Positions 8,839-17,327 of a DNA stretch of 64,000 bases are shown piece after piece. The stretch is from Paraburkholderia sp. CNPSo 3274 (lineage in GTDB: Bacteria; Pseudomonadota; Gammaproteobacteria; Burkholderiales; Burkholderiaceae), in assembly GCF_024206475.1 (NCBI RefSeq), contig NZ_JAMBPR010000046.1, positions 1-64,000 on the forward strand, written 5' to 3'. Position 1 is the first letter of the stretch. Each line of letters begins with the position of its first letter. The notes beneath the pieces were generated by a model. It was given only the letters and a program-made list of their open reading frames with translations. It did no database searches and was not told the origin of the DNA. Both the position numbers and the translations under genes were made by a program.

Positions 8839-9606
8839 TCAATCCGCGTACCCCGGGTAGGTTCGATCGAGCCTGCGCAGCAGTCCGGGCCAAACAAGCG
8901 CCCCTGGCATGATGCCCCGCGTCACTGCCACGATCTGCTGCTTGAAGCCGTCGAGAATGGGCTGCGCGATTGGCGTCAGCTTTGCGCCGCCCGACTGCGC
9001 GCGCACCTGGATCATGCACGCCGCCTCGAAGAAGTACATCGCGACAAAGGCGTCCGCCGGCGTGCTTCCGACGGTCAGCAGCCCGTGGTTACGCAGCATC
9101 AGATACGTTTTGGCGCCGAGGTCTCGAACCAGACGCGGCTTTTCGGCCTCGTTTAACGCGAGGCCCTCGTAGTCGTGATAACCGAGCGACGCCAATACCC
9201 CGAGAGACTGCTGCGAGAGCGGCAGCAGTCCCGCCTCCTGGGCCGACACTGCAACGCCGTTGATCGAATGTGTGTGCATCACGCAGTGCGCGTCGTCGCG
9301 TGCTGCGTGGACGGCGCTATGGATCGTGAAGCCAGCCGGATTGATGTCGTACGGCGACTCGCTCACCTTGCGGCCATCGAGGTCGATCTTCACCAGCGAG
9401 GACGCCGTGATTTCCTCGAACATCATGCCGTACGGGTTGATCAGGAAATGATGCTCCGGACCCGGCACGCGCGCCGAGATGTGGGTAAACACCAGATCGT
9501 CCCAGCCGAACAGCGCTGTGAGGCGATAAGCAGCCGCCAGATTGACTCGCGCCTCCCATTCGGCGGGTGACACGTCGTTCTTGACATTGACATAGGATGA
9601 AGCCAC
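8839..9606 (-). CDS. Class II aldolase/adducin family protein
   Basis: A 255-residue class II aldolase fold protein. It contains the zinc-site histidines in MHTHSINGVAV and LRNHGLLTVG, the FTHISARVPG segment and NPYGMMFEEIT. Such proteins act as fuculose-phosphate-type aldolases, ribulose-phosphate epimerases or decarboxylases; this one resembles the short stand-alone group of uncertain substrate. The start is GTG 9606 behind an AGGGAG site. It shares strand with the neighbouring LysR gene but is 77 bp upstream of that gene's start, so an operon is possible but unproven. Confidence 0.85.
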   Translation of the reverse strand: MASSYVNVKNDVSPAEWEARVNLAAAYRLTALFGWDDLVFTHISARVPGPEHHFLINPYGMMFEEITASSLVKIDLDGRKVSESPYDINPAGFTIHSAVHAARDDAHCVMHTHSINGVAVSAQEAGLLPLSQQSLGVLASLGYHDYEGLALNEAEKPRLVRDLGAKTYLMLRNHGLLTVGSTPADAFVAMYFFEAACMIQVRAQSGGAKLTPIAQPILDGFKQQIVAVTRGIMPGALVWPGLLRRLDRTYPGYAD

Positions 9607-9752
9607 GTCGACGCTCCCTGGTTGGGTTTGGTGAAATCGAGAGAGTCCTCATGATGCTTGCGAACTCGCCAAAAGATTGTCGGCCAGGCGACAACTCCTG
9701 TCGTCTGCCTCGACGACCGGTCCGTCGATTTGCTTGAAGAGGGCGTCAACGT

Positions 9753-10367
9753 CTAAGGCATCGCCTCGCGATCCCAGGGCGGTTCATCGCCGAACGTTTC
9801 AGCAAGGTAATCGACAAACCGATGCACTTTGAGCGGTATGCGCCGCACGCCCGGATACACCGCCTGAATCGCCAATCCGGCCGCGCGATAGTCCGGCAGC
9901 AGCGCCACCAGTTCGCCGCGCCCGAGGTGCTCGCCGAACACGAAGGTCGGACCATACGCAATGCCGGCTCCGGCAAGCACGGCGCCGAGCAGCACTTCCA
10001 CATTTACATGCGGATGGTCGTCCAGATAGCGCGCGACGACCCCGCCCAGATGCATCGCGCCGAACGTCGCCGGCGCGGCGACGCGCAGCACGCCGCGCGC
10101 CGTACCTTGCGAATCGCTTGCCTCCCGATTCGCTTCGTCGAACGCTTCGAGGATCCGCTTGCAGCGCTCGTAGTAGGTGTGGCCGACCTCGGTCAGGCTC
10201 AGGCGCCGCGTCGTTCGCTGAAGCAGCCGCGCATTCAGTTCGGCCTCGATTGCGCTCACGTGCTTGCCGGCCATCGCCGCCGACAGCCCGAAGCGCCGCG
10301 CCGCCGCGGCGAGGCTGCCCTCCTCTACGGCGGCGACAAATACGCTGAGGCTCGTCAGTCGGTCCAT
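9753..10367 (-). CDS. LysR-type regulator with an internal deletion in the effector domain
   Basis: The frame encodes 204 residues instead of the usual 295-305. The DNA-binding domain is intact (LTSLSVFVAAVEEGSLAAAAR, then LLQRTTRRLSLTEVG), and the C-terminus is recognisable (GAGIAYGPTFVFGEHL, then VHRFVDYLAE). Between them HVNVEVLLG runs straight into AVLAGAGIAYG, so about 85-95 residues covering the first effector subdomain are missing without breaking the frame. The start ATG 10367 has GGAGGA upstream; the longer frame from 10433 is not needed. It may still bind DNA but is unlikely to respond to an inducer. It diverges from an alpha/beta hydrolase gene. Confidence 0.8.
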   Translation of the reverse strand: MDRLTSLSVFVAAVEEGSLAAAARRFGLSAAMAGKHVSAIEAELNARLLQRTTRRLSLTEVGHTYYERCKRILEAFDEANREASDSQGTARGVLRVAAPATFGAMHLGGVVARYLDDHPHVNVEVLLGAVLAGAGIAYGPTFVFGEHLGRGELVALLPDYRAAGLAIQAVYPGVRRIPLKVHRFVDYLAETFGDEPPWDREAMP

Positions 10368-10381
10368 TGCGTCCTCCAATT

Positions 10382-10398
10382 CGATAATCTGATTATCG
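10382..10398. promoter_or_regulatory. Perfect palindromic operator, LysR/hydrolase intergenic region
   Basis: CGATAATC-T-GATTATCG is a perfect 8+1+8 palindrome 15 bp upstream of the LysR start codon and 85 bp upstream of the divergent hydrolase gene. The size and position fit the autoregulatory LysR box of a divergent pair. Which protein binds it is inferred. Confidence 0.6.
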
Positions 10399-10482
10399 AC
10401 TGACGACACTGGAACGGCAATTATCAAACCCAAGGCTTGAATCTACCATGCGTGCATCACCCAACCGGGAAGGAGCCTGGGA

Positions 10483-11358
10483 ATGGAAATCAAGTCGAAC
10501 GGCACGCGGATCCACGTCAAGCAGCAGGGCAGCGGCGAGCTGGCTCTGGTGTTCCTGCACTACTACGGCGGCTCGTCGCGCACATGGGACGGCGTAGCGA
10601 GCGAACTGTCCGGCCGGTACCGGATCGTGGCCAGCGATCACCGCGGCTGGGGCGATTCCGAGGCGCCCGCTGACGGCTACCGTATCGCCGATCTCGCCGC
10701 CGACGCCGAGGGCGTCATCGAGGCGCTGGGCCGGCAGCGCTACGTTCTTGTCGGGCATTCGATGGGCGGGAAGGTTGCGCAGTTCATCGCGTCGCGCCGG
10801 CCGAGCGGGCTCGAAGGTCTGGTGCTCGTGGCGCCGTCGCCGCCGTCACCGATGGTCCTGTCGGACGAGCAACGCGCGACGTTGACCGGCGCGTATCAAT
10901 CGCGCGAATCGGTCGAATACGTCGTCGATCACGTCCTGACCGCAAAATCGCTCGACGCCGCCCGTCGCGAGCAAGTCATCGAGGACAGCCTGAAGGCTGC
11001 GCCGCAGGCCAAGGCGGCCTGGCCGAACGTGGCGATGCGCGAAGACATCGCCGAGGCGGTGGCATCCATCGACGTGCCGACCATCGTCATCTCAGGCGAG
11101 CTTGACCAGGTGGATCGCGCTGCAACGCTGCAGGCGGAACTGCTGCCCCGCATCCCGCACGCGGCGATGCACATTCTGCCCGGAACGGGACACTTGTCGC
11201 CGCTCGAAGCCCCGGCCGAGGTGGCACGGGCCATTGCGCGGTTCGTCGGTGCAATCGAGGACAACACCGCCGTATGCAGCACGCCCGAGCAGGTCCCGGA
11301 AAAGGGCCTCGACGCTGGGTGGAGGCTGCGGATCTCGAATCCGCCCGGTCCAAACTAA
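10483..11358 (+). CDS. Alpha/beta hydrolase
   Basis: A 291-residue alpha/beta hydrolase with the nucleophile elbow GHSMGGKVAQF, an oxyanion region LHYYGGSSRTWDG, the acid in SGELDQVD and the catalytic His in GTGHLSPLEAP. It has no signal peptide. It is divergent from the truncated LysR gene and is therefore its likely regulatory partner. The closest functional guesses are esterases, haloperoxidase-like hydrolases or lactonases; the substrate is unknown. AAGGAG precedes ATG 10483. The last 25 or so residues look non-homologous and may be a readthrough extension. Confidence 0.85.
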   Translation: MEIKSNGTRIHVKQQGSGELALVFLHYYGGSSRTWDGVASELSGRYRIVASDHRGWGDSEAPADGYRIADLAADAEGVIEALGRQRYVLVGHSMGGKVAQFIASRRPSGLEGLVLVAPSPPSPMVLSDEQRATLTGAYQSRESVEYVVDHVLTAKSLDAARREQVIEDSLKAAPQAKAAWPNVAMREDIAEAVASIDVPTIVISGELDQVDRAATLQAELLPRIPHAAMHILPGTGHLSPLEAPAEVARAIARFVGAIEDNTAVCSTPEQVPEKGLDAGWRLRISNPPGPN

Positions 11359-11374
11359 ATCGCCCTGCCGAAGG

Positions 11375-11416
11375 TGACACCGCAGGAGACGCCTGCGAGC
11401 TATCCCAGCGGTGTCA
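11375..11416. terminator. Possible bidirectional hairpin between convergent genes
   Basis: TGACACCGC (11375-11383) pairs perfectly with GCGGTGTCA (11408-11416), and an inner CGCAGG/CCTGCG pair extends the stem. It lies between the hydrolase gene and the stop of the convergent GNAT gene, partly inside the latter. There is no run of T on either side, so termination by this hairpin is uncertain. Confidence 0.4.
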
Positions 11417-11990
11417 ATGCGAGCGACAGATCCCAGACGTATCCCGCATCCGCGTGATATGACACCTGGAATCCGAACCGCAGCGCCAGGCCGACCATGG
11501 CTTCGTTTTCGGCGAGCGTCGTGCCGTACAGGCGCTTGAGCCCCGAGCGCCGCGCAAGCTCAATCAAGGCGGTCAGCAATTGAGCGCCGAGCCCGCGCCG
11601 CTGCCAGGCGTCGCTAACCGCAATAGCGCATTCGCCAGCGTCGTGATCGCCCTTCTCCATCGCGTAACGCGCAACGCCAACCTGGCGCTCGACCCCTTCG
11701 ATTACGATCACCGCGATTACCGCACCTTCGCGTCGACGATCGATGTGGGTCCAGCGATGTATCTCGTCAGAAGTCGGTCGTCGCGCGGACATCAACCGCT
11801 TGTAGCGCGTCGATTGCGACAACCCGTTGACGAACGCTTCTTCGATGTCATAGTCACCAGGCTCGATTGAACGCAACAGCACCCCCGTGCCATCTTTCGC
11901 TTTCCACAGGTGACGGATCGCTTCAGCGGGCACATCGGCAATCGCTCCCGTCTTCTCGCACCGCGCCAGCGCAATTGCAGTCGTGTCCAT
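11400..11990 (-). CDS. GNAT family N-acetyltransferase
   Basis: A 196-residue acetyltransferase of the GNAT fold. The acetyl-CoA loop reads AWQRRGLGAQLL, preceded by the strand ECAIAVSD and followed by GTTLAENEAMVGLALRFGF. An N-terminal segment KDGTGVLLRSIEPGD resembles the GNAT domain found in Pat-type protein acetyltransferases, but the large acyl-CoA synthetase-like domain is absent. The start at ATG 11990 avoids an overlap with the upstream dehydrogenase gene. The acetyl acceptor is unknown. Confidence 0.85.
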   Translation of the reverse strand: MDTTAIALARCEKTGAIADVPAEAIRHLWKAKDGTGVLLRSIEPGDYDIEEAFVNGLSQSTRYKRLMSARRPTSDEIHRWTHIDRRREGAVIAVIVIEGVERQVGVARYAMEKGDHDAGECAIAVSDAWQRRGLGAQLLTALIELARRSGLKRLYGTTLAENEAMVGLALRFGFQVSYHADAGYVWDLSLALTPLG

Positions 11991-12010
11991 TGCCGATATT
12001 GCCGCGCACG

Positions 12011-12976
12011 TCACGCGGTCCGTGCGTTCTGACGCTCCGCTAGCCACTCCACGATGTTGCGCACGGTATCGCCGTAGAACGTGCGATACAGCTCGTTCGA
12101 AACGTAGCCGATGTGGGGTGTTGCCAGCACGTTGGGAAGCGAGCGATATGGATGGCCCGCAGGCAGCGGCTCGGTATCGTACACGTCGAGCGCGGCGCCC
12201 GCCAGCCGCCCCGTTTTCAGGGCCTCAACAAGCGCGGCTTCGTCGACGATCGGGCCGCGCGAAGTATTGATGAGCCTGCTCGTCGGCTTCATCTGTGCAA
12301 TCTCCGCGGCACCCACGAGATGGTGAGTGCGATCGCTCAGGCGAACGTGGATCGAGAGGAAATCGGACGTGGAAAAGAGCGTCGCCTTGTCGACGAGTTG
12401 CACGCCCTTCTCCTCAGCCCGCTCCGGCGTCAGATTCTGGCTCCACGCGATCACGTTCATCCGGAACGCACGACCAATCACGCCGACCGCGGACCCGACA
12501 CGCCCGAGCCCGAGCAGGCCCAGCGTCTTTCCGGCCAGTTCGGTACCGAGCGAGACCTGCCAGCCCCCGCTGCGCAACGATTCGTTCTCCAGATGAATGT
12601 TGCGCGCCATGGCGAGAATGAGCGCCCAGGTAAATTCGATGGTCGGCGTGGACGAGTAGCCCGTGTGACGCACTTCAACGCCGCGTTCGCCGGCCGCATC
12701 GAGGTCGATTGCAGCGTTGCCGGCGCCGGTCGATGCGATCAGCTTCAGGTTCGGCAGCCTCTCGATCAGTTCGCGCGAGAACGGCGTCCGCTCGCGCATC
12801 GCACACACCACATCGAATGGCTCGAGACGCTTGGCGATTTCGTCGACTTCGAAAAGATGGTCCGTAAATACCGTTATTTCTGCATGCGCCGCGAGCGGCG
12901 ACCAGTCTGCCTCGCGCAACGCGATGTTCTGGTAGTCGTCAAGAATCGCAATCTTGACCGGATGCGAATGAGCCAT
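12011..12976 (-). CDS. D-2-hydroxyacid dehydrogenase family protein
   Basis: A 321-residue NAD-dependent D-isomer hydroxyacid dehydrogenase. The nucleotide-binding fingerprint is LGLLGLGRVGSAVG, and the catalytic Arg, Glu and His lie in NTSRGPIVDE, YDTEPLPAGHP and TPHIGYVS. It is of phosphoglycerate dehydrogenase-like length without a C-terminal ACT domain, so a glyoxylate/hydroxypyruvate reductase or a similar catabolic role is more likely than serine synthesis. The start ATG 12976 has GGAG upstream. It precedes the GNAT gene by 20 bp on the same strand. Confidence 0.9.
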   Translation of the reverse strand: MAHSHPVKIAILDDYQNIALREADWSPLAAHAEITVFTDHLFEVDEIAKRLEPFDVVCAMRERTPFSRELIERLPNLKLIASTGAGNAAIDLDAAGERGVEVRHTGYSSTPTIEFTWALILAMARNIHLENESLRSGGWQVSLGTELAGKTLGLLGLGRVGSAVGVIGRAFRMNVIAWSQNLTPERAEEKGVQLVDKATLFSTSDFLSIHVRLSDRTHHLVGAAEIAQMKPTSRLINTSRGPIVDEAALVEALKTGRLAGAALDVYDTEPLPAGHPYRSLPNVLATPHIGYVSNELYRTFYGDTVRNIVEWLAERQNARTA

Positions 12977-13151
12977 GGCGCAACTTCTCCTCGTAAGGTA
13001 TGAGCGGGTCGTGGCGCGCGGCGTCAATACCGCGAGCGCGCGGGTTCAGAAGATGCCACGTTACACCGCAACAGCCGCCAGCGCAGGGGCGTCGGCATAA
13101 TCCGCCCCGGAACATGCCGTCGCCAGCCAGCGCGGTAAGGTTATCCCGCGC

Positions 13152-14645
13152 CTACAGCAGCCCCAGCGCCGATGCCTTCAGCGTCGCAGCAGCACGCGTC
13201 GAACATTCGAGCTTGCGAAACACGCTTTCCACGTGTGTGCGCACGGTGCTTGGGCTCAGGTCAAGCTCGCGTGCCGCTTCCTTGTTGCTGGCGCCGCGGC
13301 TGATCGAACGCAGCACGTCGGTCTCGCGCGCTGAAAGCCGGATTGCCTGTTGCCGGGCGCGCGTGCCGCGTGGCGGCGCGTCCCCCGTATCGATCAGTGC
13401 TTCCACGACTTCGCCGTCGAAGCGGCCTTCGTTCGCCTCCGTGCGCAACCGCTGTGCGACTTCGGCGGCAGGCAGTGCGTCGCGCCAAGGCCGCTTCTCG
13501 CCGAGCGCGACAAACGCGACCGCGGCGCTCAGCACGCGCGCCTCGAACGACAACGCCTGCCCGCCAACGCCGCGGAAATAGCCAGAGCCGTCGAGCCGCT
13601 CGTATGCATAGGAAGCCAGTTCCGCCGCTTGAGCGAGCGTGCCGGTTTGCTTGCCTGCGCGCGCGGTCCAGTACGGTACGAGCCGCACTTTTTCCCACTC
13701 GGCAGCGGAGAGGCGTCCCGGTGAATTCCAGATCCCATTGGGCACTGCGGCACGTCCGATTCCGTGAATCAGTGCCGCAGCGTAAAGGCGCGCTTCGCCC
13801 GCTGCATCGGCACCGAGCCGGGCGCTGCAGGCGGCCGCAGCGCGGGCAACCGCGCGCGAGTAGCCGGTCATCCACGGCAGCTTGAGGTCGATTACATCGC
13901 CGATCAGCTCGGTCGAAGTGGTTGCCTGCATCTGCGGCGCCTGGATCGACTCGTCGAGTCCGGCTGGCTCCCTCGTCGCCAGCAACTCCAGCCAACGCGC
14001 CGCCTGATCGGTGACGAGCGCAGCCAGTTCGGCCGGATAGCGTGTGCCGGCCTGACCGGCAATCAAGGTGAGGGCGCCGGGCAAGCCATAAACGCGGCTG
14101 AAGATTTCCAGATCGCCTGCCAGCGTCACCACGTACACCGCGCGCGGCACCGCCGCACCGGCGAGGCCGTCCGGCATGCCGGTGCCGTTCCAAGCTTCGA
14201 AGATGTGGCGCAGCGCTGCTTCGGTGTCCGCGGTCAGGCGCAGGATACGCGCGACTTCACCCGAGACCTCGCAGTGGATCTGCGCAAGCGGACGGATCGC
14301 GCCCTTGGCACCCTTAATGCCCTGCGCTTCGAGCGGCTTTGCCCAGTCCTGCCGATGCGCCAGCATCGCCTCGCGTCCGGCCACGTCGTCGCCCAGCATA
14401 TCGGCAAATCCCGACGCATTGGCCGTGCAGCCCGACCACCGCAGAAGCGCAGCTTGCGCAGCCGTCGCGGCCAGCGCATCGCCCTCGCCGGTTGCGTGAG
14501 CCAACTGGGCGGCAAGCCAGGCTGTTCGCAGCGAATGGTCAGTCGGCTGCCCCATGCTGAGGTCGCCGACGAATGCGAGCGCCCTAACGGCGTCGTATGC
14601 GCGAACCTCTGCGCGTTCACTTGGTGCGTTTTCGTTTCCGTTCAA
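13152..14645 (-). CDS. Degenerate HD-GYP-like protein with C-terminal LuxR helix-turn-helix
   Basis: A protein of about 497 residues. Two HD-GYP-related halves can be seen: an N-terminal one with MGQPTDHSLRTAW and EAWNGTGMPDGL, and a second with LIHGIGRAAVPNGIW, YERLDGSGYFRG and EKRPWRD. The C-terminal 65 residues are a LuxR domain (LSARETDVLRSI, then STVRTHVESVFRKL). In the second half the HD pair is HG, the HHE triad reads AYE and the later Asp is missing, so metal-dependent c-di-GMP phosphodiesterase activity is unlikely. It probably senses a ligand and regulates transcription. The chosen start is TTG 14645 with GGTGGA upstream. Confidence 0.75.
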   Translation of the reverse strand: MNGNENAPSERAEVRAYDAVRALAFVGDLSMGQPTDHSLRTAWLAAQLAHATGEGDALAATAAQAALLRWSGCTANASGFADMLGDDVAGREAMLAHRQDWAKPLEAQGIKGAKGAIRPLAQIHCEVSGEVARILRLTADTEAALRHIFEAWNGTGMPDGLAGAAVPRAVYVVTLAGDLEIFSRVYGLPGALTLIAGQAGTRYPAELAALVTDQAARWLELLATREPAGLDESIQAPQMQATTSTELIGDVIDLKLPWMTGYSRAVARAAAACSARLGADAAGEARLYAAALIHGIGRAAVPNGIWNSPGRLSAAEWEKVRLVPYWTARAGKQTGTLAQAAELASYAYERLDGSGYFRGVGGQALSFEARVLSAAVAFVALGEKRPWRDALPAAEVAQRLRTEANEGRFDGEVVEALIDTGDAPPRGTRARQQAIRLSARETDVLRSISRGASNKEAARELDLSPSTVRTHVESVFRKLECSTRAAATLKASALGLL

Positions 14646-14856
14646 GGATCCACCGATACATGGCGAGCGTTCATTGCTCGCGACTATAGCGCAGCAGGCG
14701 TGGCCGGGTCGGTCATTTGACCGATACCGAAGCGCCGCCCGCGCTGCGATCCTTCTTCCCACGCCAACGCCCGCCAGGGCGTCAGGCATGAATCATTTGC
14801 TAACGAGTCGCCCGACCCGGCCGTTGCCGCCGGGCCAAACCACCTGAGTGCACGTC

Positions 14857-15039
14857 ATGAAACGCCACCTCACCGCCCCAGTGCTGATCGTCAGCGCCAA
14901 TCTTGCTGCCGCCGCACTGGTTGCTGCCACGGCCTTCCTTGGGGCACCCGCTTTTGCGAGCGGTGACGGACCGCAGCCGTCCTACGAGCCGCAGGCGGGC
15001 GCACTTGCCTGGATGGCGTCATTCGAGAGGTCGCTTTGA
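14857..15039 (+). CDS. Small exported protein of the molybdopterin oxidoreductase operon
   Basis: A 60-residue protein that is mostly signal peptide: MKRHLTAPV, a long hydrophobic stretch and cleavage after GAPAFA, leaving about 27 residues (SGDGPQPSYEPQ and so on). Its stop overlaps the TTG start of the cytochrome b gene (TTGA), so the two are translationally coupled. The mature peptide has no Cys-His haem motif. It may be a small assembly or interaction factor of the redox complex; the function is unknown. Confidence 0.6.
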   Translation: MKRHLTAPVLIVSANLAAAALVAATAFLGAPAFASGDGPQPSYEPQAGALAWMASFERSL

Positions 15040-15629
15040 AACGCTCGACGCTACATCCCCTCTGGGTCCGCATTTTTCACTGGGTCAATGCGACTTCCGT
15101 CGTCGCCATGTGCCTGAGCGGCTGGCAGGTGTACAACGCGTCGCCGATCTTCCGGGCCGTCACGTTTCCCGCGTCCATCACGCTCGGCGGCTGGCTGGGC
15201 GGCGCACTGCTCTGGCACTTCGCGGTGATGTGGATTCTGGTTGCGAACTTTCTCGCCTACCTGGTACTGAGCGTCGCAACGGGACGGCTGCGCAGGAAGC
15301 TCTTCCCTATCAGCGTGCGCGCCATCGCATCCGATCTCGCCGCGGCGCTGCGTGGCAAGCTCGGTCACGGCGACCTCAGCCAGTACAACGCCGTGCAGAA
15401 GTTCGCCTATCTCGTCGCGATCGCCGACATCGCGCTCCTGGTGCTGTCGGGGCTGGCAATCTGGAAGCCGGTGCAGTTCCCGGTCCTGCGCACATTGATG
15501 GGCGGCTTCGACAATGCGCGCGTCGTCCATTTCGTCGCCATGAGCGTGCTTGTCGGCTTTTTCGCGGTGCACGTCGCGATGGTCGCACTCGTTCCACGCT
15601 CCCTGCTCACGATGATTCGAGGCCGGTAA
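15036..15629 (+). CDS. Cytochrome b561-type membrane subunit
   Basis: A 197-residue integral membrane protein with four hydrophobic spans. Histidines suitable as haem b ligands occur in RIFHWVNAT (span 1), LLWHFAVMW (span 2), ARVVHFVAMS and FFAVHVAMV (last span). This is the Ni-hydrogenase/formate dehydrogenase gamma-like di-haem cytochrome fold. It should pass electrons between the quinone pool and the periplasmic molybdenum protein encoded next. The start is TTG 15036, coupled to the preceding small gene. Confidence 0.85.
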   Translation: MKRSTLHPLWVRIFHWVNATSVVAMCLSGWQVYNASPIFRAVTFPASITLGGWLGGALLWHFAVMWILVANFLAYLVLSVATGRLRRKLFPISVRAIASDLAAALRGKLGHGDLSQYNAVQKFAYLVAIADIALLVLSGLAIWKPVQFPVLRTLMGGFDNARVVHFVAMSVLVGFFAVHVAMVALVPRSLLTMIRGR

Positions 15630-15631
15630 TC

Positions 15632-16423
15632 ATGAATACTCCGAAACGTTACCGCAAGCCCGATCCAGCAATGAACCTCGACGCGGAATCCATCATCAAG
15701 GATGTGCGAAAGGAACTCCAGTCGCCGCAGCGCCGTTTGCTCGGCAAGCGCATCCTCACGCTGGGCGGATTGATGCTGCTTTCAGGCTGCACCCTCACGA
15801 ACGACAAGTCGGTAAACACCATGCTGCGCCGGGTGTCGTCGTTGAACGACGACGCGCAAGCCTTGCTCTTCGATCCGCGCAAGCTCGCACCGACTTATCC
15901 GGAATCGATGATCACGCGGCCTTTTCCTTTCAATGCGTACTACGACATCGACCAGGTGCCGGACTTGGACGCGCAAAGCTACCGCCTCGAACTCAGCGGG
16001 CTTGTGACCGGAAAACGCGTCTGGACGCTCGACGAACTGCATGCGCTGCCGCAGGAGAGCCAGGTGACGCGGCATATCTGCATCGAGGGATGGAGTGCGA
16101 TCGGCAAGTGGGGCGGCGTGCGATTCCGCGACTTCCTGTTGCGAGCTGGCGCCGATACCACCGCGAAGTACGTTGCCCTGCACTGCGCGGACAGCTACTG
16201 GACGAGCATCGACATGCCGACTGCGCTACATCCCCAGACGCAGCTCACGCTGACATACGACGGCAGCGTCCTGCCCGCGAAGTACGGATTCCCGATGAAG
16301 CTGCGCATGCCCACCAAGCTCGGCTACAAGAACCCGAAACACATCGTCGCCATCACGGTGACCAACAAGTTCCCAGGCGGCTACTGGGAGAACCAGGGAT
16401 ACAACTGGTTTGGCGGTTCCTGA
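15632..16423 (+). CDS. Exported molybdopterin-dependent oxidoreductase (sulfite oxidase fold)
   Basis: A 263-residue protein with an N-terminal RRLLGKR motif, a hydrophobic stretch and a lipobox (LLSGC), suggesting Tat export and lipid anchoring. The rest is the sulfite-oxidase molybdopterin domain; the conserved Cys that ligates molybdenum is in HICIEGWSAIGKWGG, followed by GYKNPKHI and GYWENQGYNWFGGS. The domain matches YedY/MsrP-like or sulfite oxidase-like enzymes without haem or dimerisation domains. The start ATG 15632 lies 2 bp after the cytochrome b stop. The substrate is unknown. Confidence 0.87.
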   Translation: MNTPKRYRKPDPAMNLDAESIIKDVRKELQSPQRRLLGKRILTLGGLMLLSGCTLTNDKSVNTMLRRVSSLNDDAQALLFDPRKLAPTYPESMITRPFPFNAYYDIDQVPDLDAQSYRLELSGLVTGKRVWTLDELHALPQESQVTRHICIEGWSAIGKWGGVRFRDFLLRAGADTTAKYVALHCADSYWTSIDMPTALHPQTQLTLTYDGSVLPAKYGFPMKLRMPTKLGYKNPKHIVAITVTNKFPGGYWENQGYNWFGGS

Positions 16424-16479
16424 GCCCTGAACCCTCTGCTGATGAATTGATTAACCGCAACCCACCCAACGGAGCACCC

Positions 16480-17106
16480 ATGTCCATTCGACTAAAATTC
16501 GCTATTTCCGCTGTTTCCACCGCCGCCGCGCTGATGCTCGCTGGCGCTGCATTCGCCCAATCCTCAGCGGACAAGCCCGAGCGGATCCGCGGCGAGATCG
16601 TCTCGCTTTCTGGCACTACCCTGAAGGTCCACCGCCACAGCGGCGAGACCGTGACCATCGACGTCGACCAGCAGGCCGGCGTGAACGCCGTGAAGTCCAT
16701 CCAGCTTGCCGATATCAAGCCCGGCTCGTATGTCGGCGCGGCTGCCGTGCCGGGCCCGGACGGCAAGCTGACCGCGAAGGAAGTGCTCGTGTTCCCCGAA
16801 GCCGCACGCGGCACGGGCGAAGGTCACTACGCGTGGGATCTCGGTACGAACAGCACGATGACGAACGCCAACGTGGAGACGGTCGTGCAAGGGACGAGCG
16901 GGCGCGATCTCAAGCTTTCGTACCAGGGTGGCAGCAACACCATCAATGTGCCGACCAATGTTCCGGTCGTGACGCTCATTCCGGCCACGCGCGCCGAGTT
17001 GACGACGGGCAAGAAGGTCTTCGTCGTGGCCACCCCGGAGAAGAACGGCGCCTACGCCGCTCACCTGGTCGTAGTCGAGAAGGACGGCGTGGCGCCTCCG
17101 ATGTAA
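16480..17106 (+). CDS. Periplasmic DUF5666-like beta-rich protein
   Basis: A 208-residue protein with a clear signal peptide (MSIRLKFAISAV, cleavage after AGAAFA). The mature part consists of short beta repeats (RGEIVSLSGTTLKV, then GETVTIDVDQQ, then PGSYVGAAAV), the pattern of DUF5666/OB-like periplasmic proteins that often accompany metal or redox enzymes. GGAG lies 6 bp before ATG 16480. As the last gene of the molybdopterin oxidoreductase operon before a terminator it may be a partner protein; the role is unproven. Confidence 0.75.
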   Translation: MSIRLKFAISAVSTAAALMLAGAAFAQSSADKPERIRGEIVSLSGTTLKVHRHSGETVTIDVDQQAGVNAVKSIQLADIKPGSYVGAAAVPGPDGKLTAKEVLVFPEAARGTGEGHYAWDLGTNSTMTNANVETVVQGTSGRDLKLSYQGGSNTINVPTNVPVVTLIPATRAELTTGKKVFVVATPEKNGAYAAHLVVVEKDGVAPPM

Positions 17107-17150
17107 ATCCGCAATCGCCAGACAAAAGTCATCGACAGGTTGTTGCTGTC

Positions 17151-17193
17151 CCGGCCGCTCAGGAGGGTTCTCTCCAGGGCGGCCGATTTTTTT
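17151..17193 (+). terminator. Intrinsic terminator of the molybdopterin oxidoreductase operon
   Basis: A stem CGGCCG(C) / GCGGCCG with an inner GGAG/CTCC pair is followed by ATTTTTTTGG. It lies 45 bp after the stop of the DUF5666-like gene. Confidence 0.75.
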
Positions 17194-17327
17194 GGCATGT
17201 GGCCCACGCATAGAACGCAGGACATCCATGTCCTAAATCACACCCATCTACGTCATTTCCGCCATAGTCGAATGAAGCCAGAATGCACTCACTCGATCAA
17301 CCACGTAGTTCCAGACGGAGTGACATC

